Shown one piece after another: positions 43,660 through 52,148 of a stretch of 64,000 bases of DNA. Under the pieces are notes generated by a model that was not told where the DNA came from, searched no databases, and was given only the letters and a program-made list of their open reading frames with translations. The number at the start of each line of letters is the position of its first letter. Within the stretch, counting starts at the first letter, position 1. The DNA lies in NCBI GenBank assembly GCA_965200535.1, contig CBDAUF010000002.1:744001-808000 (forward strand). Direction: 5' to 3'. The position numbers and the translations under genes are program-made. Source of the stretch: MPNO01 sp965200535 (GTDB lineage Bacteria; Pseudomonadota; Alphaproteobacteria; MPNO01).

Positions 43660-44969
43660 CCGTCCGTCGGATCGAAGGTCCTGGACAGGCCCTGCCAGCA
43701 GTCCTGGTAATCGCGCTGGCGCGCTTCCGTCTCGATGGCGAACGCGGTCGGCCGGCACACGTAGCGGGTCTCGAACATGAAAGCCATCGTGTCGGCGAGG
43801 TATTGCGGTTCGAGATCGGCGGCAATCGCCTTTTCGTTGGCGTCGGCATCCGGCCCGTGCGGCGCCATGGCGTTGTGGAGACTTGCCCCGCCCGGCACGA
43901 AACCCTCCTCCTTGGCGTCGTACCGCCCGGCAATGAGCCCCATGAACTCGCTCATGACGTTGCGGTGAAACCAGGGCGGGCGGAACGTTTCCTCCGCGAC
44001 CATCCAGCGCGGCGGAAAGATCACGAAATCGACATTCGCCGTCCCCGGCAGGTCCGACAGCGATGTGAGCACCGTGTAGATCGATGGATCGGGATGGTCG
44101 AAACTGACCGTCCCGATCGCGTTGAATGCGAACAGGTCGTACTTGTAGGGCGCGTAGTTGCCGTGCCAAGCAACCACATCGAGCGGCGAGTGATCGATCG
44201 GCGCAGCCCACAGGTTGCCCTGGAACTTGGTCACGATCTCGAACGCGCCTTCCCGGTCCTCGTAGCGCGCCGCCGGCGTGCGGAAATCCCGCGGGTTGGC
44301 GAGGCCGTTGGCCCCGATCGGCCCCCGTTCCGGCAGGCGCAGCGAACGACCGTAGTTCTCGCATACATAACCGCGGGACGGGCCGTCGGGCAGTTCGACC
44401 CGGAAACGTATGCCGCGTTGGACCACGGCGATCTCGCCCGGTGCGGCCAGAATCGCCCCGAACTCGGTCGCGATCAGCAGCCGCCCCAACTGCGGGACGA
44501 TCAGCATCTCGCCGTCCGCGTTGCAGAAGAACCGGTCCTCCATCGAGCGGGCGGCGCAGTAGAGGTGCGCGGCCATGCCGGCCTGGGCCGACAGGTCGCC
44601 CGCCGCGACGAATGTCGTCAGGCCGTCGATGAAATCGCCTGCCCGGTCGGCAACCGGCAGCGGGTCCCAGCGCATCTGGTCGGGGGGGCAGTCCGCCTCG
44701 ACGACCGGCGCGGAGCGCAGCAGTCCGTTGTCGATGCGCGCATAGCGGCCGTGGCTGACCGACGGCCTGATGCGGTAGAGCCAGCTTCGCTGGTTATAGT
44801 CCTGCGCGGCGGTGAAGGCGGTGCCGCTCAACTGCTCGGCGTAAAGGCCGAAGGGAACCTTCTGCGGCGAATTGCGCCCGACCGGGAGCGCGCCGGGGAT
44901 CGCCTCGCTCTCGAAGGCATTGGCGAAGCCGGACTGGTACTCGAGTGCAGCGGCGGCGAGCGTATCCAT
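43656..44969 (-). CDS. hmgA: homogentisate 1,2-dioxygenase
   Basis: Fe(II) ring-cleaving enzyme of tyrosine/phenylalanine catabolism, 437 aa, converting homogentisate to maleylacetoacetate. Start EYQSGFANAFESEAIPGALP is the family N-terminus, and iron ligands lie in WFHRNVMSEFMGLIAG and SLHNAMAPHGPDADA (His/Glu). ATG 44969 (MDTLAAAALEYQ) is used; the longer frame is Arg-rich. No hpd, maiA or fahA is adjacent, so the pathway must be completed elsewhere. Confidence 0.95.
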   Translation of the reverse strand: MDTLAAAALEYQSGFANAFESEAIPGALPVGRNSPQKVPFGLYAEQLSGTAFTAAQDYNQRSWLYRIRPSVSHGRYARIDNGLLRSAPVVEADCPPDQMRWDPLPVADRAGDFIDGLTTFVAAGDLSAQAGMAAHLYCAARSMEDRFFCNADGEMLIVPQLGRLLIATEFGAILAAPGEIAVVQRGIRFRVELPDGPSRGYVCENYGRSLRLPERGPIGANGLANPRDFRTPAARYEDREGAFEIVTKFQGNLWAAPIDHSPLDVVAWHGNYAPYKYDLFAFNAIGTVSFDHPDPSIYTVLTSLSDLPGTANVDFVIFPPRWMVAEETFRPPWFHRNVMSEFMGLIAGRYDAKEEGFVPGGASLHNAMAPHGPDADANEKAIAADLEPQYLADTMAFMFETRYVCRPTAFAIETEARQRDYQDCWQGLSRTFDPTDG

Positions 44970-45110
44970 CCTCGGTCCTGCGGGCGCTTCCCGGAGGCGG
45001 GGTCGGATTCGGCGTGCGACGCACGGCGTCATTCCCCGCGCTGCCTTTCGGCGGCCGCCTCCTCTGTCGGTTCGAGTTTCCGGCCTGCATAGCACGCAAA
45101 CGGCCGGCGA

Positions 45111-46085
45111 TCATGCCTCGGCGCGCCGCGGCCGCGCCAGCAGGCCGGCGATCACCGCATCGATCCCGGCGCCCCGATGCAGGATCGCATCCACGGCGCC
45201 GGCGATCGGCATGTCTACGCGGTGCCGCTGCGCGAGGCGGACCAGGGCGGCGCTCGACGGCACGCCCTCGACGACCGCGATCTCCGCCGCTTCCCTCCCG
45301 GCGCCGACTGCGACTCCGTAGCTGTAGTTGCGCGAGGCCCGGCTCGTGCACGTCAGCGTCAGATCGCCGAGACCCGCCAGCCCCATCATGGTTTCCGCCC
45401 GCCCGCCGCGGGCGCGCGCGAGCCGCGTCATTTCGGCGAGCCCGCGGGTGATCAGCGCCGCCCGTGCGTTCTCGCCGAGCCCGCGCCCCTCGGTGATGCC
45501 GCAGGCGATGGCGAGCACGTTCTTGACCGCACCGCCGATCTCCGACCCGGCGACATCGTCCGAGTGATAGGGCCGGAAGGCCGGCGTCGCGAGCGCCGCG
45601 GCGAGCGCTTCGGCGACCGCCCGGTCGTGGCAGGCGAGGGTGACGGCGGTCGGCAGCCCGCGCGCCACCTCGGCGGCGAATGTGGGCCCGGAAAGGATGG
45701 CGACCGGCCTGCCGGCAAGTTCGTCGCCGACGACCTCGCTCATCGTCCGCGCGGACTCCCGCTCGATCCCCTTGGCGCAGACGACAACCGGCGCCGACGG
45801 TGCGAGGACGGGAGCGAAGAGCGCGCAGGTCCTGCGGACGGCCTGGGCCGGGACGGCCAGAAGCACCGCATCGACCGTCCCCAAGGCGGCCGGATCGGCG
45901 GTCGCCGCGACCCCGGGGGCGAGCGCAACACCCTCCAGGTAGGCGGTGTTGCATCCCTTCTCGGCGATGGCGCGCGCGATGCTTTCCCGCCGCGCCCACA
46001 ACAGGACTTCGCGGCCTGCCTGGCGTGCGACGATGGCGAGCGCCGTCCCCCACGCGCCGGCCCCGATGACGCCGATCCGATTCAC
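45111..46085 (-). CDS. gpsA: NAD(P)-dependent glycerol-3-phosphate dehydrogenase
   Basis: Makes sn-glycerol-3-phosphate for phospholipids, 324 aa. Rossmann motif IGVIGAGAWGTALAIVA at the start, CAKGIERESARTMSEV, the catalytic lysine region in IGGAVKNVLAIACGITEG, and GLGDLTLTCTSRASRN. Start is GTG 46085. It often neighbours tsaD; here four catabolic-type genes lie between them. It begins 27 bp after an alpha/beta hydrolase gene. Confidence 0.95.
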   Translation of the reverse strand: MNRIGVIGAGAWGTALAIVARQAGREVLLWARRESIARAIAEKGCNTAYLEGVALAPGVAATADPAALGTVDAVLLAVPAQAVRRTCALFAPVLAPSAPVVVCAKGIERESARTMSEVVGDELAGRPVAILSGPTFAAEVARGLPTAVTLACHDRAVAEALAAALATPAFRPYHSDDVAGSEIGGAVKNVLAIACGITEGRGLGENARAALITRGLAEMTRLARARGGRAETMMGLAGLGDLTLTCTSRASRNYSYGVAVGAGREAAEIAVVEGVPSSAALVRLAQRHRVDMPIAGAVDAILHRGAGIDAVIAGLLARPRRAEA

Positions 46086-46112
46086 GGGCGGCGGCCGCGC
46101 AGCCCGCGCCCG

Positions 46113-46913
46113 TCAGATCGCGCGGTGTTTCCTGAGAAACGCAAGCACCGGCGCGTTGTAGTCCTCGGGCAGGACGATCGGAACGAAATGGCCGCCGCGC
46201 TCCAGAACCACCGTCTCGGCATGTGGAATCCCGGCGGCCAGTTCCTCAGTCATATGGATCGGGGTCACCATGTCGTCGCGGGCGACGATGATCTGGGTCG
46301 GGATGGCGATCTCGCCCATCCGCGCGCGGCGGTCGAATGCCATGATACCGTCGATCCGGCTCACCATGATCTCCACCGGCGGGCTGTTGGCCGCCATGGC
46401 CTTCGCCGCGCCGGAGATCGCCTCGTCGTTGTCGACCACCCAGAAGGGCGGGTTCAGCACCAGCGCTGTGATCTCGGTGTACCTCTCCAGCCCGAAGGCC
46501 TGAAGCACCGCCTTCCTCATCTCGAAGCTGCGGCGGAAATACGGGTCGGATCCCGCCCAGGTCGCGCTCAGTCCGAGCGTCTTGAGCCGGTCCGGGTGAT
46601 CCTGGGCGATGGTCTGGCCGATTGCCCCGCCCGTCGAATGCCCGACGAAATGCGCCCGGTCGATATCGAGGGCGTCCATCAGCCTGAGGACATCGGCGGC
46701 CATCTGGTCGACCGAATACGCGATCGGCGAGTGGGTGCTCTGGCCGGCGCCCCGGTGGTCGTGGATGATCACCCGGAAGTCGTCCTTGAACGCCTCCACC
46801 TGCCGCGCCCAGAACGAGCCGTTACCGCCCAGCCCCGGCACCAGCATCAGGGGCGGTCCGCTGCCCGCCTCCTCGTAGTAGATCTCCGCGTCGCCGATAT
46901 CGACCTTCGGCAT
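46113..46913 (-). CDS. alpha/beta hydrolase
   Basis: 266 aa, alpha/beta hydrolase fold of the RutD/3-oxoadipate enol-lactonase type. Features: HG-like oxyanion LMLVPGLGGNGSFWARQVEA, nucleophile elbow FVGHSTGGAIGQTIAQDHPD (GHSTGG, Ser), Asp in IIVARDDMVTPIHMTEEL and His in ERGGHFVPIVLPEDY. The likely substrate is an ester, lactone or acyl compound; unknown. It starts directly after the cupin stop with no gap, so both are one unit. Confidence 0.85.
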   Translation of the reverse strand: MPKVDIGDAEIYYEEAGSGPPLMLVPGLGGNGSFWARQVEAFKDDFRVIIHDHRGAGQSTHSPIAYSVDQMAADVLRLMDALDIDRAHFVGHSTGGAIGQTIAQDHPDRLKTLGLSATWAGSDPYFRRSFEMRKAVLQAFGLERYTEITALVLNPPFWVVDNDEAISGAAKAMAANSPPVEIMVSRIDGIMAFDRRARMGEIAIPTQIIVARDDMVTPIHMTEELAAGIPHAETVVLERGGHFVPIVLPEDYNAPVLAFLRKHRAI

Positions 46914-47417
46914 CTAGGCCTCCGCCGCGGTAGCGCTCATACCGCTCCGGCGGTCGATCGCGTCCGTGTCGACGGGGCGCGGGAACGGTTCGGGCGCCGG
47001 CTCCCCAGTCGTGCGCGGACGGCCGATGGTCTCGAAGAATTTCTCCAGTCCGGCCGGGGCGATCATCCACATCATCACGAAATCCTCATCGGTCTCGTTG
47101 ATGATCTGATGTTTGACGTCATAGCCGAGGAAGCATGCCGTACCGGGGACCATCGGGTGCGGCACACCGTCCATTTTCAACGTCGCCCGGCCGGAAAAAC
47201 CGACCAGGACCTCGATCTGGTCGGCGTGGCTGTGCTCTCGCACGTAGCTGTTGGGGGCGACCGTCTGGAAGCCCAGGGACATCCCCTCGAAACTGGTGTC
47301 TTCCGGCACCAGCATGGACGCCACATGGCCGTTTGCCGGCACCGGCTGCCAGGACAACCGGCCGTCGCCTGGCTGCATCACGACCCCGCGGCCGCGGGCT
47401 GCTTCGGAATTCTGCAT
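46914..47417 (-). CDS. cupin-domain protein
   Basis: 167 aa, single cupin barrel. First motif VREHSHADQIEVLVGFSG (G(X)5HXH..E) and second KHQIINETDEDFVMMWMIA with a conserved histidine. Single-domain cupins can be dioxygenases, isomerases or sensor-type proteins; no specific role is visible. ATG 47417 has GGAG 6 nt upstream; ATG 47420 is also possible. It abuts the alpha/beta hydrolase gene. Confidence 0.75.
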   Translation of the reverse strand: MQNSEAARGRGVVMQPGDGRLSWQPVPANGHVASMLVPEDTSFEGMSLGFQTVAPNSYVREHSHADQIEVLVGFSGRATLKMDGVPHPMVPGTACFLGYDVKHQIINETDEDFVMMWMIAPAGLEKFFETIGRPRTTGEPAPEPFPRPVDTDAIDRRSGMSATAAEA

Positions 47418-47523
47418 CATCCGCTCCAACGAAATGAGATCGACCCCGACTCTAGCGCGAAACCGGAGATTGCCAAACGGTCTTATCCGGCCGCATGTCC
47501 GGCAGGCTCGCCGGCGAACGCCC

Positions 47524-47994
47524 CTAATCGCCGTTCCGGGGTCTTCCCGCCATCATCCGCACCGCGCGGTAGGCGATCACCGTCTCGCCGTTCTGGTTGA
47601 TCACGTCGTTGGCTGTCGTGACGATTCCGCGGTTGCCCTTGCTGGTCGGGCGCACTGCAGTGACCTCGACTTCCGCATGCACCGTATCGCCGGCGAAGAC
47701 TGGCTTGAGCACCTTCTTCTCGACCTCGAGCAGGGCGAGCCCGGTTGTCTGCATCGCCGCCTGGCACAACAGCCCCTCGATGATGGTGTAGGTGCAGGCC
47801 GCGGGCACGACGCGGCCGGAGATCGCGCCGTGTCCGGCTTCGTTGAACGAAAGGTCGGTGAAGATCGTCTCGACCATTCCCGTCACCCCGATGAAGCCCA
47901 CGATATCGGGCTCGGTGATGGTCCGGTTGAGGGTGCGAAACCGGTCGCCGACCGCGAGATCGTCCCAGTAAAACCCGATGCCGATCGTCTTCAT
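47524..47994 (-). CDS. MaoC-like hot-dog dehydratase
   Basis: 156 aa, single MaoC/R-hydratase hot-dog domain. Motifs: FYWDDLAVGDRFRTLNRTIT, GFIGVTGMVETIFTDLSF, and VFAGDTVHAEVEVTAVRPTS. Such enzymes hydrate enoyl-CoA (e.g. mesaconyl-CoA or crotonyl-CoA). It overlaps the CaiB-type gene by 4 bp (ATGA, 47991-47994), suggesting both act on the same CoA ester. Confidence 0.83.
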   Translation of the reverse strand: MKTIGIGFYWDDLAVGDRFRTLNRTITEPDIVGFIGVTGMVETIFTDLSFNEAGHGAISGRVVPAACTYTIIEGLLCQAAMQTTGLALLEVEKKVLKPVFAGDTVHAEVEVTAVRPTSKGNRGIVTTANDVINQNGETVIAYRAVRMMAGRPRNGD

Positions 47995-49205
47995 CGTTCG
48001 TCGGTATCCCTTCGTCCGTCATGCGAGGCGCCGGCGGCAAAGAGTGCGGCGATCTCGCCTTCGCTCAATCCGCCTTCCGCCAGTATCTCGGCGGAGTGTT
48101 CTCCGAAGCGCGGCTGCAGGCGCCGAATCCCGGGCGCCGTGTCCGAGAACCGGACCGGAGGGTCGGTCAGCACGATTCCGCCCTCGCTCGGGTGGCGAAC
48201 GCGGTGAAAAAAACCGACCGCCTCGAGGTGGGGGTCGCACATCAGCTCTTCGAGCGTGGTCACCGGGGCAGCCGGGATCTCCAGCCGCTCGAAGGTCTCG
48301 GCCCAGGCGGCGCTCGTCCGTTCCTCCAGGCATTCCCCGGCGATCCGGTAGAGCGCGTCGATATTGTCGCTCCGGCTCTTGAGCGAATCGAAGCGCGCAT
48401 CGTCGATCATCTCCGGCCGGCCGACCTCGCGCCAGAAGCGCCGCCATTGCTCGTCGGTGTAGGCGAGCATGCAGATGTATCCGTCGGCTGTCGGATAGGG
48501 CCGGCGCCACGGGACCAGCACCCGGGGATAGCCCATCGCGGCTTCCCCCGGGTCGAAGGCGCGTCCGTATATGTGCTCGGTGAGGTTGAAGGCCGCCATG
48601 GTCTCGAACATCGGGATCTCGACGAACTGGCCGCGCCCGGTGCGCTCGCGCGCCAGCAGGGCGGCGATCACCCCGTAGGCGGCGACCAGGGCGCAGGTCT
48701 TGTCGGCCATGATTGTCGGCATGTAGCGCGGCTCGCCCACCAGACGCGCCATCAGGTCGGCGCTGCCGCTCCGCCCCTGGATCACGTCGTCGTAGGCGGG
48801 CTGGCCGCCATAGGGTCCGTCGGTCCGGTATCCGTGCAACCCGGCATAGACGATCCGCGGATTGCGGGCGCAGACGCTGTCGTGGTCGAAGCCCAGCCGT
48901 GCGAGCTTCTGCGGACGGATCGAGTGGAGGAACACGTCGGCGCCGTCGATCAGCCGCCACAGCGCGTCCCGCGCCGCCGCCTGCTTGAGGTCGAGGGCGA
49001 TCGAGCGCTTGTTGCGGTTGACCCCCATGAACAACGCCGCCATGCCCGGCGAGCGCTGCGGCCCGGTGCGCCGCGTCGTATCGCCGTCGGGCGCCTCGAT
49101 CTTGATCACGTCGGCGCCGAGGTCGCCCATCACCTGCGTGGCGAGCGGACCGAGTACGACCGAGCTCAGGTCGAGGACGCGGATACCATCGAGCGGGCCG
49201 GTCAT
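47991..49205 (-). CDS. CaiB/BaiF family III CoA-transferase
   Basis: 404 aa, class III CoA-transferase. Typical parts: GPLDGIRVLDLSSVVLGPLA, MGDLGADVIKIEAPDGDTTR, ARNPRIVYAGLHGYRTDGPY, and the catalytic aspartate in QPAYDDVIQGRSG. It moves CoA between carboxylic acids (formyl-, succinyl-, carnitine-type). ATG 49205 is used; 17 extra residues from ATG 49256 are possible. The MaoC gene follows with an ATGA overlap. The substrate is unknown. Confidence 0.88.
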   Translation of the reverse strand: MTGPLDGIRVLDLSSVVLGPLATQVMGDLGADVIKIEAPDGDTTRRTGPQRSPGMAALFMGVNRNKRSIALDLKQAAARDALWRLIDGADVFLHSIRPQKLARLGFDHDSVCARNPRIVYAGLHGYRTDGPYGGQPAYDDVIQGRSGSADLMARLVGEPRYMPTIMADKTCALVAAYGVIAALLARERTGRGQFVEIPMFETMAAFNLTEHIYGRAFDPGEAAMGYPRVLVPWRRPYPTADGYICMLAYTDEQWRRFWREVGRPEMIDDARFDSLKSRSDNIDALYRIAGECLEERTSAAWAETFERLEIPAAPVTTLEELMCDPHLEAVGFFHRVRHPSEGGIVLTDPPVRFSDTAPGIRRLQPRFGEHSAEILAEGGLSEGEIAALFAAGASHDGRRDTDER

Positions 49206-49314
49206 CCGGCCCCGCGTGCGGGTTCCGGGGTGCTGGGCATCCGAGGTTCCATCCATGGGGGCAGGCGATTGTCGCGATCGGGCCCGGGCTTCGCAATGTC
49301 CCGGATCGTCGTTT

Positions 49315-50349
49315 TCAGCGGGCGAGGTCCTCGAGCGGCCAGCGCGGGCGGGCCGCCGCCTCCAGCCCGTCCGCCAGGCCGAGCGCCAGCCGCTCGACCC
49401 CGGTCCAGGCGACCATCGCGGCGTTGTCCGTGCACAGACGAGGCGGCGGCGCGACGAAGGCGAGCCCGTGCGCTTCCGCGGTTGCCTGGATGCGCGCCCG
49501 CAACGACCGGTTCGCGGCGACCCCGCCGGCGGCGACCAGTGCGCCGCCGTCCGGGCAGAGGCGGCGGAAGCGGGCGATCGCGTTGGCGCAGCGGTCGGCC
49601 ATCACGTCCGCCACCGCTCCCTGGAAGGAGGCGGACAGGTCGGCGACATCCTGGTCGCGCAGCGGGCCCGGAGGCAATCGCTCGATCGCATGGCGAACCG
49701 CGGTCTTGAGGCCGGAGAACGAGAAATCACAGCCCTCCCTGCCGCGCAGCGGCCGGGGCAGGGCGAATCGCGCCGCGTCGCCGTCCATGGCCGCACGTTC
49801 CACCGCGGGGCCGCCGGGATAGCCAAGCCCCAGCATCTTTCCCACCTTGTCGAAGGCTTCGCCCGCCGCGTCGTCGACCGTGGTTCCCAGCAGCCGGTGA
49901 CGCCCCACCCCCTCCACCGCGACGAACTGGCAATGCCCGCCGGAAACGAGAAGGGCGAGATAGGGAAAATCGACGGCGTCGGTGAGCCGCGGCGTCAGCA
50001 CATGGGCTTCCAGATGGTTGACGGCGAAAAACGGCAGCCCGTGCGCGGCGGCAATTGCCTTGCCGGTCATGATGCCGACGATGACCCCGCCTATCAGCCC
50101 CGGCCCGGCGGTCGCCGCCACCCCGCCCAGCGACTCGAAATCCGTCCCGGCCTCGGCCATCGCCCGCCTGACCACCCGGTCGATCGCCTCGAGGTGCGCC
50201 CTCGCCGCAATCTCCGGTACCACTCCGCCATAGTCGCGATGCACATCGAGTTGACCGCGCACGATGTCGGCGAGAATCGTGCGTCCGCTGTCCACCACCG
50301 CCGCCGCGGTCTCGTCGCAGCTCGTCTCGATTCCGAGGATCACGCTCAT
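49315..50349 (-). CDS. tsaD: tRNA N6-threonylcarbamoyladenosine transferase subunit TsaD
   Basis: Kae1/Gcp/TsaD, 344 aa, transfers threonylcarbamoyl to A37 of ANN-decoding tRNAs. N-terminal MSVILGIETSCDETAAAVVD, metal histidines in FFAVNHLEAHVLTPRL, and SGGHCQFVAVEGVGRHRLLG are all present; NRSLRARIQ is C-terminal. It is divergent from hemC across 97 bp, the normal arrangement. Confidence 0.97.
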   Translation of the reverse strand: MSVILGIETSCDETAAAVVDSGRTILADIVRGQLDVHRDYGGVVPEIAARAHLEAIDRVVRRAMAEAGTDFESLGGVAATAGPGLIGGVIVGIMTGKAIAAAHGLPFFAVNHLEAHVLTPRLTDAVDFPYLALLVSGGHCQFVAVEGVGRHRLLGTTVDDAAGEAFDKVGKMLGLGYPGGPAVERAAMDGDAARFALPRPLRGREGCDFSFSGLKTAVRHAIERLPPGPLRDQDVADLSASFQGAVADVMADRCANAIARFRRLCPDGGALVAAGGVAANRSLRARIQATAEAHGLAFVAPPPRLCTDNAAMVAWTGVERLALGLADGLEAAARPRWPLEDLAR

Positions 50350-50392
50350 CCGGTTGCGTCCCGAACCTGTCTGCCCGTCTCGACGGTCTCGG

Positions 50393-50414
50393 TTGACATC
50401 GATTCGCCTATGAT
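50393..50414 (+). promoter_or_regulatory. possible hemC promoter elements
   Basis: A perfect TTGACA (50393-50398) and a good TATGAT (50409-50414) both lie in the hemC-tsaD gap, but they are only 10 bp apart and cannot form one sigma-70 promoter. Each may belong to a different promoter. Low certainty. Confidence 0.25.
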
Positions 50415-50446
50415 CCCATTTGGCAACAGATTGTCCGCGGTCTTCG

Positions 50447-51388
50447 ATGAGCGCTCGGATCAGGATCGGAACACGGGCCAGCCCTCTTGCGCGCGCCCAG
50501 GCCAGCGAGGTCTGCAGCCGTCTTACCGCGGCCGACCCCGCCCTCCGCGCCGAGGGCGCGATTGCGGTCGAGGTGATCCATACCACGGGCGACCGCCTGA
50601 TGCAGGGCCCGCTCGCGGCGGCCGGCGGCAAGGGCCTGTTCACCAAGGAAATCGAGGAAGCCCTTCTCGACCGGCGGATCGATCTTGCGGTGCATTCGAT
50701 GAAGGACGTGCCGACCCGGCTACCGGCGGGGCTGGTCATCGGCGCGGTCCTGCCGCGCGGCGACCCGCGCGACGCCTTGATTGCGGCCGACGCCCGTGCC
50801 GGCGCGGCCGGGCTCGCGGGTCTCGCCGAAGGCGCCGTGGTCGGCACCGCCTCGCTGCGCCGCGGGGCGCTGGTCCGCCACGCCCGCCCCGACCTCAAGG
50901 TGGTGACGTTCCGGGGCAATGTGCAGACCCGGCTGCGCAAGCTCGGCGACGGCGAGGCCGACGCGACGCTGCTGGCGTTTGCCGGTCTCGAGAGGCTCGG
51001 TCTCGCGGACCGCGCACAGGCGGTGCTCGAACCCGACGCGATGCTGCCCGCCGTATGCCAGGGGATCATCGGGATCGAATGCCGCGCCGACGATGCCGGC
51101 CTGCGCGAGCGGCTGCAGGCGATCGACGACGGGGACAGCGCGGTCGCCGCGGCGGCCGAGCGCGCCCTGCTCGCCGTCCTCGACGGGTCGTGCCGGACGC
51201 CGATCGCGGCGCTTGCTGTCCCGGAGGGGCCGGCGATCTTCCTGCGTGCGCTCCTGGTCAGGCCGGACGGAACCGGTCTTCTCCGTACGGAACGCCGGGG
51301 CGGGCGGGCGGATGCGGCGGCGCTCGGCAGCGACGCTGCGCGTGAACTCCGGGCCCGCGCCACGCCGGCGCATTTCAAGGGCGGGTGA
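50447..51388 (+). CDS. hemC: hydroxymethylbilane synthase (porphobilinogen deaminase)
   Basis: Joins four porphobilinogens in haem synthesis, 313 aa. IRIGTRASPLARAQASEV at the N-terminus, HSMKDVPTRLP, GTASLRRGALVRHARPDLK, and the dipyrromethane-cofactor cysteine in LDGSCRTPIAALA (about residue 249) are all intact. ATG 50447 begins MSARIRIGTRASP. hemD follows 6 bp later. Confidence 0.96.
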   Translation: MSARIRIGTRASPLARAQASEVCSRLTAADPALRAEGAIAVEVIHTTGDRLMQGPLAAAGGKGLFTKEIEEALLDRRIDLAVHSMKDVPTRLPAGLVIGAVLPRGDPRDALIAADARAGAAGLAGLAEGAVVGTASLRRGALVRHARPDLKVVTFRGNVQTRLRKLGDGEADATLLAFAGLERLGLADRAQAVLEPDAMLPAVCQGIIGIECRADDAGLRERLQAIDDGDSAVAAAAERALLAVLDGSCRTPIAALAVPEGPAIFLRALLVRPDGTGLLRTERRGGRADAAALGSDAARELRARATPAHFKGG

Positions 51389-51394
51389 GGGGCG

Positions 51395-52147
51395 ATGGCC
51401 GACCCGGTGCGCGCCTTGGTGACGCGGCCCGCCGAAGACGCGGCGGAAACCGCATCGCGACTCGAGGCGATGGGAGTCGAGCCGGTGATCGCACCGGTCA
51501 CCAAGATCGAACCGGTGGTTCGCGGCCCGCTCGACCTCGGCGGCGTGCAGGCGGTGCTGGCGACCAGCCGCAACGGGGTGCGCGCCCTTGCCCGCGCCAC
51601 CGACCGGCGCGATGTCCACTTGCTTGCGGTCGGCGATGCGACGGCCGCGCTCGCCCGTAGCGCCGGTTTCCGGTCGGTCGCCAGCGCCGGCGGCACCGCG
51701 GGCGATCTGGCCGGTCTCGCCGCGGCGACGCTCGACCCGCGATCCGGACGGCTGGTCCACGCGGCCGGGGAGGCGGCTTCCGGCCTGCTGTGCCGCACTC
51801 TCGCGGCAAAGGGTTTCGACGCCGCTCCCGAGGTGCTGTACAGGGCGGTGCCGATACCGCTTCCGGCCGCGGCGCAGAGGCTGCTCGCCGAGCGCGGCGT
51901 GGCGCTGGCTCTGTTCTTTTCCGCCGGCGCCGTCCATGCTTTCGCCGGTTTTCTGCGCGCGGAGGAGCGGGGATGCCGCTGCCGCCCGGTTGCCGCGATC
52001 TGCCTCTCCCGCCAGGTGGCGGACGCGGCGGCGGCGCTCCCGTGGCGGGCGATCCGGTGCGCGGCGCGGCCCGATCTGCCGGCGATGCTGGCCGCGGTCG
52101 CGCAGGCTCTGCACGATTGCCGGAAACCCGACAGGATGAACGCCTGA
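51395..52147 (+). CDS. hemD: uroporphyrinogen-III synthase
   Basis: 250 aa, cyclises hydroxymethylbilane with ring-D inversion. The family is poorly conserved; recognisable are VRALVTRPAEDAAETASRLE, VLATSRNGVRALA and LALFFSAGAVHAFAGFL. It sits between hemC (6 bp) and the COG4223 gene (1 bp), which supports the call. Confidence 0.88.
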   Translation: MADPVRALVTRPAEDAAETASRLEAMGVEPVIAPVTKIEPVVRGPLDLGGVQAVLATSRNGVRALARATDRRDVHLLAVGDATAALARSAGFRSVASAGGTAGDLAGLAAATLDPRSGRLVHAAGEAASGLLCRTLAAKGFDAAPEVLYRAVPIPLPAAAQRLLAERGVALALFFSAGAVHAFAGFLRAEERGCRCRPVAAICLSRQVADAAAALPWRAIRCAARPDLPAMLAAVAQALHDCRKPDRMNA

Positions 52148-52148
52148 T

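Noticed and set aside
50393..50414. TTGACA and TATGAT as a single hemC promoter
   Set aside because: The two hexamers are 10 bp apart, too close for one sigma-70 promoter; kept only as weak separate elements.
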